A DNA stretch of 64,000 bases from NCBI GenBank assembly GCA_039519185.1, contig CM076847.1, forward strand, positions 76,843,747-76,907,746, written 5' to 3'. The notes under the pieces were generated by a model. That model made no database searches, was not told the origin of the DNA, and saw only the letters and a list, made by a program, of their open reading frames with translations. This document shows, piece by piece, positions 48,830-60,059 of the stretch (its first letter is position 1; each line of letters opens with the position of its first letter). The stretch is from Astragalus membranaceus (taxonomy: Eukaryota > Streptophyta > Magnoliopsida > Fabales > Fabaceae). The position numbers and the translations under genes are program-made.

Positions 48830-48864
48830 GGCAATCTAGAAAGCAGCATAATGGACTTGACAAA

Positions 48865-50925
48865 TGTAACACCCTGATATTTCGAATTATAAGAAATACC
48901 GGAATATTCAAATTTAGCATACATCAGAGTGTTAATTCTAAATCAAGACATTGAACATAACTAAACATTGATGACAACTCATCTAATTACCCTTTTAAAA
49001 CCACCATGAGTTCAAAAGGGATACTCAACGACTATAAACCAAAGTTTCAAAATCATTATTCATCTATTGTTCAACCTCTCAACTAGAATTAACTTAACGA
49101 TATATAACTTTAATATATAGTTCACGTCATGATATCGCAAGTACATAATAAACCTAGGGAACTAAGCAAGGTAAATATCGAATCTCCATGATCCCTTAAG
49201 TCTCCATGACTTAAGTCAGCTGCTACTCATTCTTCTTTCCCTTTGCTTTTTCCTGTTTATCTGTAAACACCACAAACATAAACAGTGAGATAATAATCTC
49301 AGTGAGTTCTTTCGTGTCCCCTCACAACTCTACTCGCGGTGTTTTATTTGATATTTCATTCGGATCCCAATTTCTGATTAATGGCATACCAAATGCCTCA
49401 TGTGGATACCAAATCCTTTGGGAAGGGTATATTTGTTCAGACCCCAATTTCCGATTAATGGCATACCAAATGCCTTATGTGGATTACCAAAATCCTTTGG
49501 GGAGCATAGATATTAGGATCCCAAATTCCTCTTAATGGCATACCAAATGCCTCATGTGGATTACCAAAATCCTTTGGGAAGGGGTGGATACCAAATCCAT
49601 ATATGGACACCAAGTCCTTTTTATTCATTTGTCATGTTATGTTCTCTCTCGGTACATAACTAGTCAAATGGTTTCGACACTATAATCATATATCACTTTT
49701 TTCGCTTCATAAAAATAACAATTCGGAGTTCAAACATATTCAATCATCAATGGGAAGGGTTAAGAGAAGGATTGGAGGTGGGATCGCATCGAAATGGGAG
49801 AGGAAAACCGACTTTTGAAAATGCTATCAGCTGAGGGCGCATGAGCCGGGCGCAAAAATTTCATTTTAGGAAGACGGTACCAGACCCAGGCGCACGACCC
49901 GGGCTTAGAGGCGCACGGGTTGGGTCTGTGCACCAGCTTCCCAAAATGTTGCGTTTTCGTGAAATTTGCTATTCTGTTCGATTCCGTTACTCATTCCGCT
50001 CCATTCCTAATTCAAGCACAGTCCATAACAGCCACAATAACCACTTCAAACAATCAATTTCAAGCCATCGATCATCAATTAAAACCGTAAAACTTCAATG
50101 GATACGAATCATACCAACACACGGTACAAATCAAAAATAATGGTTTTTCCAAAACGTGCAAACAACTAGGACATCACATAACACACAAATTCGTGATCAA
50201 CACGAAGGAAGCGAAAGGTGAAAAATCCCCCAAATTCACAAATCGAACCCTAGGCACCAACAATCTTCAAAGAGCTCCCAAACTCAAAATCAAGCTTCAA
50301 TCCTTCATCAATCTACCATATGGGTGACTCTAAACCTCTAGGAGCTTTCCAATCTAGCACACAACCCTTGATAACCCAAATCAAACCCTTCAGCCTCACA
50401 AACTCTCTTGAACTTTGAGAAGAAAGATTGAGGGAAAAATAGGTGGTTTTGATGCTCAAAACTCTTAGGTGATAATGAAAACAAAATCAAAGAGGGAAGA
50501 AGTGATGATTTTTGGGCTAGGTTTTGTTGAAATCCTTCTTTTCTTCTCTTTTCCTTCTTCTTCTTCTTCTTCTTCTTTCTTCTCTTTTCTTTTCTTTTTT
50601 CCCTCTTCTCTCGAAACTCACTCTTTCTTTCTCACTTTACATCTTTTTTTTCTTTTTCTTTTAAAACAACAAAAATGAGAGGGTGGGGTAAAATGACCCT
50701 TATACCCTTACTCTATTCTTAATTTCTATACAATCCCCTCATCTATCAATATGGAATTTGGCAACCACACAAAATACACACTATGTCACATATAGGTAAC
50801 CTTGACCAAAATTTATTGACTCACTTAACAACAATTTTTCCACTTACAATTAAAATTATTCACTAACCAATATAATTAAAACAATCAACTAAAATAATTG
50901 AAACAATTATTTTGGGGATGTTACA
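48865..50925 (-). mobile_element. Solo LTR inserted between USE and TATA of copy 26
   Basis: TGTAACACCCTG to GGGGATGTTACA, 2061 bp, with 5-bp repeat ACAAA (48860-48864 and 50926-50930). No coding sequence. A GCGCACGACCCGGGC-type motif cluster lies at 49836-49925. The imperfect ~70-bp repeats at 49365-49610 (GGATCCCAA, then ATGGCATACCAAATGCC) may be the counterpart of the LTR minisatellite. Confidence 0.9.
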
Positions 50926-50960
50926 ACAAATAAAAGGAGCAGCGAGAAAATGTTCAAGGC

Positions 50961-51152
50961 TCACCCTTCTCGGCCTTTTGGCTAAGATCAAGTGTAGTAT
51001 CTGTTCTTATCAGTTTAATATCTGATATGTAGGCCAATGGCTCACACGATATTAAATTAGTTTTTTTAGGGGGAGAGCCATCACAATAGCTTGATATTGG
51101 GTTTCTCATGTGTTGCCTATGCGTTGCACTACTGCATGGGTCTGGCGCACCC
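50961..51152 (+). pseudogene. U2: U2 snRNA, copy 26, split promoter and altered 5' end
   Basis: The 5' end reads TCACCCTTCT instead of ATACCTTTCT (A1T, T2C, T6C). Stem IIb has G71A. The USE is displaced 2 kb by the LTR. It is likely silent unless the LTR end supplies activation. Confidence 0.87.
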
Positions 51153-51892
51153 CACAGATTCTAGTGATGAATATTTGTGGGTTTTAATTTTAATTTTAAT
51201 TGTTTAGTAATTATTAAGTAATTAGGGATGTCATGTTTAGAAATTTTATTCTGGAGACGACCAATTTTGTTTTTACAAAACATTTTTCATTTGGCTCTCT
51301 TATTAAATTGTTAATCCAAAGTACTATTATTGTTTAAATTTATTAATTTATTTTAGTTAAAATTTATAAACTCCTAAATCATAATTATACAAACTAAGGG
51401 TCTAAGCCTCCACAAAACTTATGGGACATGACAACTTGATTAAGTCTACGTGAAAATGTAAAATCAATCTTTCATCTACAAATGACATTGAATCTAGCTA
51501 GCACACTAGTGGATAATCCTTGGATCACTCTCGAGGATTGTGGGCTTGTGAAAAAGAACATCAATGTAATTACTTGTGCCTGCGTGGGATGCAAACTGTT
51601 GTATAGCCGCTCCTGCTTTCTTCTTCTCTCAACATACGTAGCATCGCACAAGTTTATTTGCCAGTCATACTCCTTCCTTGAGTTAGGAGCACCCACGATG
51701 GCCAGTCAAACTCTGAAAATGGAAGAGAGAGCTTGGACCATTTTGTTTTGAAGTGCCAAGGGAAGAAAGAAAATGCAGACTGACTCTCACATATGGTGTA
51801 ATGGTTGTGCATAAGAGTCCCACATTGAGCAGTCTAGAAAGTTGCATAGTGGACTTGACAAACTAAAGGAGCAGCGAGAAAATGTTCAAGGC

Positions 51893-52084
51893 ATACCTTT
51901 CTCGGCCTTTTGGCTAAGATCAAGTATAGTATCTATTTTTATCAGTTTAATATCTGATATGTGGGCCAATGGCTCACACGATATTAAATTACTTTTTTTA
52001 AGGGGGAGAGCCATCACAATAGCTTGCTATTGGGTTTCTCATGTGTCGCCTATGCGTTGCACTACAACATAGGCCTGGCGCCCC
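51893..52084 (+). pseudogene. U2: U2 snRNA pseudogene, copy 27 (ATAGTA)
   Basis: G34A changes the branch-recognition hexamer to ATAGTA, with further G43A and C46T. The 3' end GGCGCCCCTAATC is damaged. USE is at 51817, and the TATA is ACAAACTAAA. Confidence 0.85.
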
Positions 52085-52817
52085 TAATCAATTCTAGTTG
52101 ATGAATATTTGTGGGTTTTAATTTTAATTTTAATTATTTAGTCATTAGGGATGTCAAGTTTAAAAAATTTATTCTGGAGGCGACCAATTTTGTTTCTACA
52201 AAACATTTTTCATTCGGCTCTCTTATTAAAATTGTTAATCCAAAGTAGTATTATTGTTTATATCTATTAATTTATTTTTGTTAAAAATTTTAAACTCCTA
52301 AATCATAATTATACAAACTAAGGGTCGAAGACTCCAAAAATCTTATGGGACAAGACAACTTGATTAAGTCTTCTTGAAAAATAAAACCAATCTTTCATTT
52401 ACAAATGACATTGAATCTAGCTAGCACACCAGTGGCAAATCCTTGGATCACTCTCGAGGATTGTGGGTGCTTGTGCAAAAGAACATCAATGTAATTACTA
52501 GTGCCTGCGTGGGATGCAAACAGTTGTATAGCCCCACTTGCTTTCTTCTTCTCTCAACATACTTAGCATCGCACAAGTTTATATGCTAGTCATACTCCTT
52601 CCAAGAGTTAGGAGCACCATTGATGGCCAGTCAAACCCTGAAAATGGAAGAGCGAGCTTGGACCATTTTCTTTTGAAGTTCCAAGGGAAGAAAGAAATTG
52701 CAGACTGACTCTCACATTTGGTGTATGGGTTGTGCATAAGAGTCCCACATTGGGCAATCTTGAAAGCAGCATAGTGGACTTGACAAATAAAAGGAGCAGC
52801 GAGAAAATGTTCAAGCC

Positions 52818-53008
52818 ATACCTTTCTCGGCCTTTTGGTTAAGATCAAGTGTAGTATCCGTTTTTATCAGTTTAATATCTGATTTGTGGGCCAATGGCTC
52901 ACACGATATCCAATTACTTTTTTAGGGGGAGAACCATCACAATAGCTTGCTATTGGGTTTCTCATGTGTCGCCTATGCGTTGCACTACTGCATGGGCCTG
53001 GCGCACCC
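52818..53008 (+). pseudogene. U2: U2 snRNA variant, copy 28
   Basis: C22T in U6 helix Ib, T42C, C46T, and GATATCCAATT near the Sm site. USE is at 52742 (GTCCCACATTG), and the TATA ACAAATAAAA at 52783. Confidence 0.84.
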
Positions 53009-53510
53009 CACAAATTCTAGTGATGAATATTTGGTGGTTTTAATTATTTAATAATTATTTAGTAATTAAGGATGTCATGTTTAAAAATTATATTATGGAG
53101 ACGACCCATTTTGTTTCTAGAAAACATTTTCATTCGTCTCTCTTATTAAAATTGTTAATCCAAAGTAGTATTATTGTTTATATTTATTAATTTATTTTAG
53201 TTAAAATTTATAAACTCCTAAATCATAATTATACAAACTAAGGTGTAAGACTCCAAAAATCTTATGGGACAAGACAACTTGATGAAGTCTTCTTGAAAAT
53301 CTAAAACCAATCTTTCATCTTCAAATGACATTGAATCTAGCTAGCACACCAATGGCTAATCCTTGGATCACTCTCGAGGATAGTGGGTGCTTGTGCTAAA
53401 GAACATCAATGTAGATACTAGGGGCTGTGTGGGATGCAAACAGTTGTATAGCCGCTCTTTCTTTCTTCTTCTCTCAACATACTTAGCATCGCACAAATAT
53501 ATATGCCAGT

Positions 53511-54105
53511 TGTAACATCCCCAAAATAATTAAGCTAATTATTTTGAAGTTAACCTAATTACTTTAATTTAGTGCTTGATTAATAATTTTATTAGTTGAG
53601 TGCTAGATTAATTACTTATTTGGTGTGAGGTTTTTAATTGAGTAATTGATAGAAGGGTTAAATATGTTTTTGGTCCCTATAAAATTTGGGTTTTCGTTTT
53701 TAGTCCCCACATTAACGAAATAGGCGTTTTGGTCCCTACATTTTTTTCCGTTTTCATTAATAGTCCCTGTCGTTAAATCCATCTGATCAGTCAACAGAAA
53801 TGTGACGTGGCTGTTAAAAACATAGGGACCAAAACACCAATTTCGTTAATGTAGGGACTAAACTTAGAATGACCCAATTTTGTAGGGACCAAAAACATAT
53901 TTTACCCTAAATAAAAAAAGCCTAATCAGATGGATTTAACGACAGGGAATATTAATGAAAACGGGAAAAAAATGTAGGGACCAAAACGCCTATTTCATTA
54001 ATGTAGGGACTAAACTTAGAAAGAGCCGATTTTGTAGGGACTAAAAACATATTTAACCCTTGATAGAAAGGGGTAGATTAATTACTTATTTGGTGTGAGG
54101 TTTTT
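53511..54105 (+). mobile_element. LTR fragment joined to U2 spacer
   Basis: Begins TGTAACATCCCC like the solo LTR at 33239 but stops near 54105, where U2 spacer (AATCCAAAGTAG) resumes. The rest of the LTR and part of the unit, including the U2 gene expected here, are deleted. A ~35-bp sequence starting TAGATTAATTAC occurs on both sides of the MITE. Confidence 0.8.
53655..54059. mobile_element. Mutator-type MITE, 405 bp
   Basis: Terminal inverted repeats start GGGTTAAATATGTTTTT and end AAAAACATATTTAACCC, flanked by a 9-bp target repeat TTGATAGAA (53646-53654 and 54060-54068). The interior is itself partly palindromic around AGGGACCAAAA motifs. No coding capacity. The short ORF inside is a by-product. 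Confidence 0.9.
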
Positions 54106-54664
54106 AATCCAAAGTAGAATTATTGTTTATATTTACTAATTTAGTTTAGTTAAAATTTATAAACTCCAAAATCATAATTATACAAACTTAGGGTCGACAA
54201 GACAACTTGATTAAGTCTTCTTGAAAATGTAAAACCAATCTTTCATCTACAAATGACATTGAATCTAGCTAGCACACCAGTGGAAAATCCTTGGATCACT
54301 CTCGTGGATTGTGGGTGCTTGTGCAAAAGAACATCAATGTAATTACTAGTGCCTGCGTGGGATGCAAACAGTTGTATAGCCCCTCTTGCTTTCTTCTTCT
54401 CTCAACATACTTAGCATTGCACAAGTTTATATGTGAGTCATACTCCTTCCATGAGTTAGGAGCACCATTGATGGCCAGTCAAACTCAGAAAATGGAAGAG
54501 CGAGCTTGGACCATTTTGTTTTGAAGTGCCAAGGGAAAAAGAAAATGCAGACTGACTCTCACATTTGGTGTATTGGTTGTGCATAAGAGCCCCAGATTAG
54601 GCAATCTAGAAAGCATCATAGTGGACTTGACAAATAAAAGGTGCAGCGAGAAAATATTCAAGGC

Positions 54665-54812
54665 ATACCTTTCTTGACCTTTTGGCTAAGATCAAGTGTA
54701 GTATCTATTCTTATCAGTTTAATATCTGATATGTGGGCCAATGGCGCACACGATATTAAATTACTTTTTTTAGGGGGAGAGCCATCAGAATAGCTTGCTA
54801 TTGGGTTTCTCA
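54665..54812 (+). pseudogene. U2: U2 snRNA, copy 29, truncated
   Basis: The first 148 nt of U2 (C11T, G13A, G43A), then cut at TTTCTCA by the next retrotransposon, so stem-loop IV is gone. The USE at 54589 is degenerate (GCCCCAGATTA), and the TATA is ACAAATAAAA. It is the last member of the array in the window. Confidence 0.9.
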
Positions 54813-57800
54813 TGGATGCACCTGCACTCAAAATTGACTACAATGCTTGAAGAAATTCTAGAACATCAAGATGCTCAAGCACTCAGCTGATGATGTCATG
54901 CTTGGTCATGAAAGGACATGCAACTCACAAATTTCGGCGCCTACCATAAAAGATAGCTTTGAAGAGTCACTCACCTAGGGACACTTGGCCATCCATTAGA
55001 GGAACTCCCTTCTTGGTTGAGTGGAGGATTTGCATTACTTTTTGGGCTGAAGTTATTAAAGGCAACCCTAACTTTGTTATCAAGCAAACCCTCTTGTGAA
55101 GGAAAGATCCACTTGAATCCTATATAAAGACCTCCATCTCTCACTTGAAAAATATCATCTCATATCTCTCACCTCTCATTCCGCACACTAGTATAGATAG
55201 TTTTAATTTTAGTTTTTTATTCTCTTGTAAGAAGGCAAGAAAGGAATTGACAACTCTTTCTTTACTTCCACACAAGTAAGTAGTGTTAGCTGAATGCAGT
55301 GGAGTTGATGCACAATGTAACACCCCGATAATTTCTAACTTGTAGAAATTACAGAAATGCACTACTGGCATATATCAGAGTAACTTCCTTTTTTAATACT
55401 GAACACATACTGTTACTCGATGCTAAAAACCCATCAAGTTCGCTTACATAAGTTAGCATAAAATACATAAAGCGTTGTTACACCACTCAACTAGTGTTCA
55501 GTACCGAAATAGAAAGTCTGCGGAAGCGATTTACAACTTATAATACAAGTCGTACCATCGTACATCTAAGATACTGAATGAAAATACAGAGATACATGAC
55601 ATAACAAAATAAACAGCGTCAGCAACTCCTCAAGCGTCTCCATGACCATGCCTCATCGTCTTCAACTTAGCCTGCAATTCTAAAAAAAAACAACAACATG
55701 GATTGGGTGAGACAACTTGTCTCAGTGAGTTCTATCGAGACCCCTTACTAACTCTCTCGGTTCAATTATGCTTGATTCATTATTCTTGATTCATAACTCA
55801 TAGTATTCATATTTGACTATGTGGCTAACATAAACGTTGTCCTCATAACCCTCATAAGCAGTTACAAGAGGCAACACATGAACAATGAACAATGACTTTT
55901 AGCATGTCACCGGTCACTTGGCAAAATAAGCTCCCGGTGAACCCAATCCACTAATCGCTAATGGGCAAACGTCATGGGGCCTAGGTTCATAGGGCTCATG
56001 ACTTCCCCTCCCCTAGCACACTAAACTGAACTAGGGTCGTCACCCTAACCTGATGTATATATTTTAATATACCTAAACATAAACTTAACAATGATCTTTG
56101 AACATAACGATGAACTTATACAAAACAATAGCATTATTCATAACATGATCTTATCATTAGGTGATCTCACACGGTACTACTAACGTTATTAACTTAACCT
56201 ATAACTATCCATTACCTAGACCACATCATAATGTATCGCCCATACTCAACATTATGATAACCTAGCTTAGTCATAATCAATCTCATAACGTTAACATGAT
56301 TCAGAACATTAACTAACATCAATCACAGTCAATTTCATGGCAATAGTACTAAAACATCAATGGGTGAGGTTTGGGAAGGGATTAGAACGCAATTGGAATC
56401 GTTCGGAACAGTGTAAAACACTTTTTAAAAGAGGCTACCCGAAGGCCACGCACGGTCCATGCCCAGGGGCGCACGACCCGTGCGTGTCTGAAAGACTTAA
56501 ACAATTTTTGAAACCGAACATGACGCACGATCCGTGCTCTTTAGACGCACGATCCGTGCGAGGTTTAAAAATCAACCCAGGCTCCCTGTGAACAGCCAGC
56601 ACGGTCCGTGCCCCCATAAGGCACGATCCGTGCGCGTTCTACAGTAGCCCAGATTTGCTGTTTTCTTGCACGATACCATTCCGTTCCTATTCTGATATAC
56701 TTTCCGATCGAAACTTCCACATTACACGCACATCACTATAGTCAATTACAGTCCAACCATGCATCACATAGCAATCAACAATCATAACAACAATTCATAA
56801 GTAACTTAATCAATCACATAATTCGGTATTTAAAACGTATTTTTTCAAAGCGGATTGACATGGATTTTCGTAAAACGCGACACCGAAACTCAGACCACAA
56901 AACACTTGGCCATAAATCCCTAGTGAGTATAGAACTCATCTTGTTGACAATGACAATAACATCCAATACCGAAACTTCTTCTAACACGAACGAACGGACT
57001 TCGAACTTTCCCGGATGCGCTCCAAAACACTCCCTACCGAAACTCCTTCTAACACGAACGAACGAACTTCGAACTTTCCCGAATTCGCTCCAAAACACTC
57101 CCCACCGAAACCCAGCTACTGAGATGACTCCTAAGGTTTCTCTAATTCGTAATAATGCTTCTGAATTTGGTTCCAATACCTTCTAATGGAACATGCAAGA
57201 GATGGTTTTCAGAATTTGTTCAAGTGGAGCTTTTGTGGTCATTCATGGTGATTTTAAAAGGAGGAGGAGGATGGTTGTAGATTTGGTATCATTAGAAAGG
57301 AGATGAGGAGCTGGTTCTGAATATGTTAAAGGATTGAGCATGCTTGGTGATTTGAGGAAACCCTCACCTCTTCCCTTCCTCTCCCATTCGCACCCTCTCT
57401 CTTTCTCTCCTCTTGGTTCAGTTTGCTGTTTCTGGATCTTTGGAAGAAATGAAGTGTGTGTTGGGTTTCAGCTGAGGACTGGTTTAAATATAGGCCATGT
57501 GAAAAGACAAGTTTATCCCTCACTTACAATTCCTATTCCTCATGACTCCTCCCAGCCCAAATTAACTTAATTAACATAATTACTTATTAAACACACAATT
57601 TCTCATACTAATAAATCAAGCAATTTCTTTTCACATCATTTAAATAAATCACCAATATAATATTATGCCAAATAATTAAATAGCAAAAATAGGGGATGTT
57701 ACACACAAGCATTGCTTGGCAACTTCATACAAAGGGAACTCCAACCGTGTAAACTCTTACCTTATTATTTTCCTTTTGTGATATCAAATATATGAATATG

Positions 57801-58523
57801 ATTTATTCAATTTATATATGTCTTGCAATGTCTAACATGAGCTAAATTTCTTTAGTTGCGATGTTCTAACCTTATAATGATCTTTTAAGTAAGTTGTTGT
57901 GCTTTTATTTGATGTATGTAATTTAGTTCTTGTGTAACACTTCTTTCAACACTTGTTTTAAGGTTGATTGCTTGAAATAAGTAGATTTGTAAAAGCAGAC
58001 ATGGTTTACAATTAAGAACTCAAGAACTAATACGGGTGAGTGTTTTAATAAAGTCTTTGTTAACTTGTTTTAATAAAGAAACCTTTGTTAATTCCATGTT
58101 AGGTCCTAGACATAGGATAACATAGTCCTTAGGGTGATTCAGTGGGTACTTAAGAGGCAGGAGTGAACTTATTTAGCATGCCTAGACATATGAAGCTCGT
58201 AATGAAACTCTGAAGAAAGTGACTGAAAAGCACATACTGATGCAGCTGCATCCAGTGCACCTGCACCACTTAAATGCACAAAACTCTTGAAAGTAACTTA
58301 TTTGCTAAAGACATCTCAACTCTCATTCTCAACTGATTTCCTCTACATTCTATTACTTATCTGCATTCTGTTTACTTATCACCATCATCCCAATTTGTGA
58401 GTAGTATAGTTCACACTAATTTATACACTTTTAAGCTACAAGAGTTAATCCAATCCCTGTGGGTTCGATCTTTTATACTACTTGTTTGTGACTGTGTATA
58501 CTTGCACACTTTTTCGCACACCA
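54813..58523 (+). repeat. 5' LTR of the Athila/Tat-like element with nested solo LTR
   Basis: Starts TGGATGCACC at the U2 junction and ends CACACCA, followed by AGTTTT and the primer site. This is the same spacing as in the LARD-like element. Without the nested insert it is about 1.32 kb, similar to the 1298-bp LARD LTR. The exact left edge may shift by 1-2 bases because U2 also reads CATG. Confidence 0.75.
55316..57703 (-). mobile_element. Solo LTR nested in the Athila-like LTR
   Basis: TGTAACACCCCGATAATTTC to GGGGATGTTACA, 2388 bp, with 5-bp repeat CACAA (55311-55315 and 57704-57708). GCACGATCCGTGC-type dyads lie at 56448-56635. Conserved LTR blocks CTCAGTGAGTTCTATCGAG (55720) and CATGACTTCCCCTCCCCTAG (55999) are present. 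No coding sequence. Confidence 0.92.
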
Positions 58524-58529
58524 AGTTTT

Positions 58530-58547
58530 TGGCACCGTTGCCGGGGA
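58530..58547 (+). other. Primer-binding site (tRNA-Asp type, one mismatch)
   Basis: TGGCACCGTTGCCGGGGA differs from the site in the LARD-like element by one base (GCACC for GCGCC). Confidence 0.85.
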
Positions 58548-58617
58548 TTGCCATTAATTTTTTGTTGTTTAGATATATAGTAAATTAGTGTTTATTACTC
58601 TGGTATTTTGTTTCTGA

Positions 58618-60059
58618 ATGCAAGAGCACAAGATGCTCTACCATATGTACAGGACCAAATCACCAGAATTCAGATTAGATCCTAAAATAGAAAGAAGATT
58701 TAGGAAGTTGCTTAGACTCCAGAAACAAAGACTCCAAAGCTACAGAATTACAATGTCTCAACAAGGAGAAGGAGAAAGATCTAGACCAAGTTCAATTAGA
58801 GGATCAGTTAGAGGTGGTCCTGGCTCACATCCTGAACCTGAGGATGACCACAGAAATCAATTCATCAACATGGGTCCCATAGGTATGATTAATAATAGAG
58901 ATAGGCCAATTAAGGACTATGCTATGTTTGATCATCAAAATATGCAAACTAGCATAGCCAGACCTCATATAGATGCTGTGCACTTTGAATTTAAACCCAT
59001 GATGTTCCAAATGCTTCAAACAATAGGTCAATTTGGTGGATTTCCTCATGAGGATCCCCACTTGCATTTAAAACAGTTTTTAGAAGTATGTAGTAACTTT
59101 GTCATTCCTGGTGTTAGTGAAGATGCTTTTAGATTGAAGCTATTTCCTTATTCCTTGAAGGATAAAGCTAAGGCTTGGTTAAACTCTTTAGAGCCTAACT
59201 CTATCCATTCTTGGAATGAACTGGCTGAAAATTTTTTGGCAAAATACTTTCCACCAATTAAAAATGCCAGAATGACAAATGATATTACATCTTTTAGACA
59301 AAAGGAATTTGAATCATTCTTTGAAGCATGGGAAAGATGGAAAGAACTTTTAAGAAAATGTCCCCATCATGGATTACCTGTCATTATTCAAATGGAAATT
59401 TTTACAATGGTTTGGAACCTCAAACCAGAATAATGCTTGATGCATCATCTGGAGGAGTGTTACTAAACCTATCTTACAATGAGGCTTGTGAATTGATTGA
59501 AAGATTTGCAACCAATAGCTCTAGTTGGCCTACTGAGAGGGTGAGTGCACAAAAGAAAACATCAGGGGTGCATGAAATTAGTGAAGTATCAGTTCTGTCT
59601 GCTCAAGTAGCCTCACTAACCAACATGATCAAAAACTTCAATCCTACAAATGCTCCTGCATTTAATGCAGCTGCATTAACAGAAACACCTCTATCAGCAA
59701 AAGAACAAGCCCTTCAAGGAACTGTTAGTTGTGTATATTGTGAAGGAGGTCACTTGTATGAGGAATGTCCTAGCAACCCTATTTCTGTAAATTATGTAGG
59801 ATATAATAGGAATAATAACCCTTACTCAAACACCTATAACCCTGGATGGAAGAACCACCCAAATTTTAGATGGAGCAACAACAATGCTGCTGCACCTGTT
59901 TCACCACCAGGATTCCAATCTCAGAACTATCAAAGACCACCTGTACCTGCCAATGATAACTCCTTAGAATCCATGCTCAAATCCTTTATAAGTGAAGCAA
60001 GAATAGCTAGGCAAGCCCAAGATGCTTCAATCAAAAATCTGGAGAATCAAGTGGTTTAA
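58618..60059 (+). pseudogene. gag of the Athila/Tat-like element, frameshifted
   Basis: Two overlapping frames make up one Gag. The first (58618-59433) has the capsid signature FPHEDPHLHLKQFLEVCSNF, then FRLKLFPYSLKDKAKAWL and the ~FLAKYFPP motif. A one-base indel near 59390 moves it to the second frame, which has FYNGLEPQTR, then the zinc knuckle CVYCEGGHLYEECP (from about 59730) and the family-typical YNPGWKNHPNFRW. Gag packages element RNA. It ends at a TAA (60057-60059) where homologs read on (VV-stop-LATALYQRP), so this is probably a CAA-to-TAA change. Confidence 0.87.

Larger units (their letters stand above)
1698..54812 (+). repeat. Tandem U2 snRNA gene array with nested insertions
   Basis: Head-to-tail units of about 930 bp, each with one U2 gene on the + strand. 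Gene starts are 928-932 bp apart once insertions are subtracted. Units 4-5 and 7-8 are 718 bp because the same ~212 bp of spacer is missing, with junctions near 5245 and 7825. Unit 18-19 is 642 bp. Spacers are AT-rich. They contain a CAAATTCTAGTGATGAA motif right after each gene (2225-2241 in the first), which resembles the plant snRNA 3' box, then sequence without a recognised gene, then the promoter. Repeated ORFs of 60-77 codons recur in every unit on both strands with free amino-acid changes and are not credible genes. Confidence 0.95.

Noticed and set aside
50469..50678. 69-codon Ser/Phe-rich ORF
   Set aside because: It comes from a CTT/TCT-rich tract inside the solo LTR, with no support as a gene.
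1821..54524. Recurring ORFs of about 68 aa (minus, MNIFSLLLLF...) and 77 aa (plus, MDHSRGLW...) in nearly every unit
   Set aside because: They overlap the U2 promoter and spacer, exist only because the unit repeats, and show frame breaks and free substitutions. No known domain.
1698..54812. Regular repeats as a CRISPR-like array
   Set aside because: Repeat units are ~930 bp with U2 genes. This is plant nuclear DNA and no short repeat-spacer structure exists.
2031..54812. Pol III transcription of the U2 genes
   Set aside because: The USE-TATA spacing is about four helical turns, the Pol II class in plants. Pol III snRNA genes have the elements about one turn closer and end in a T run.
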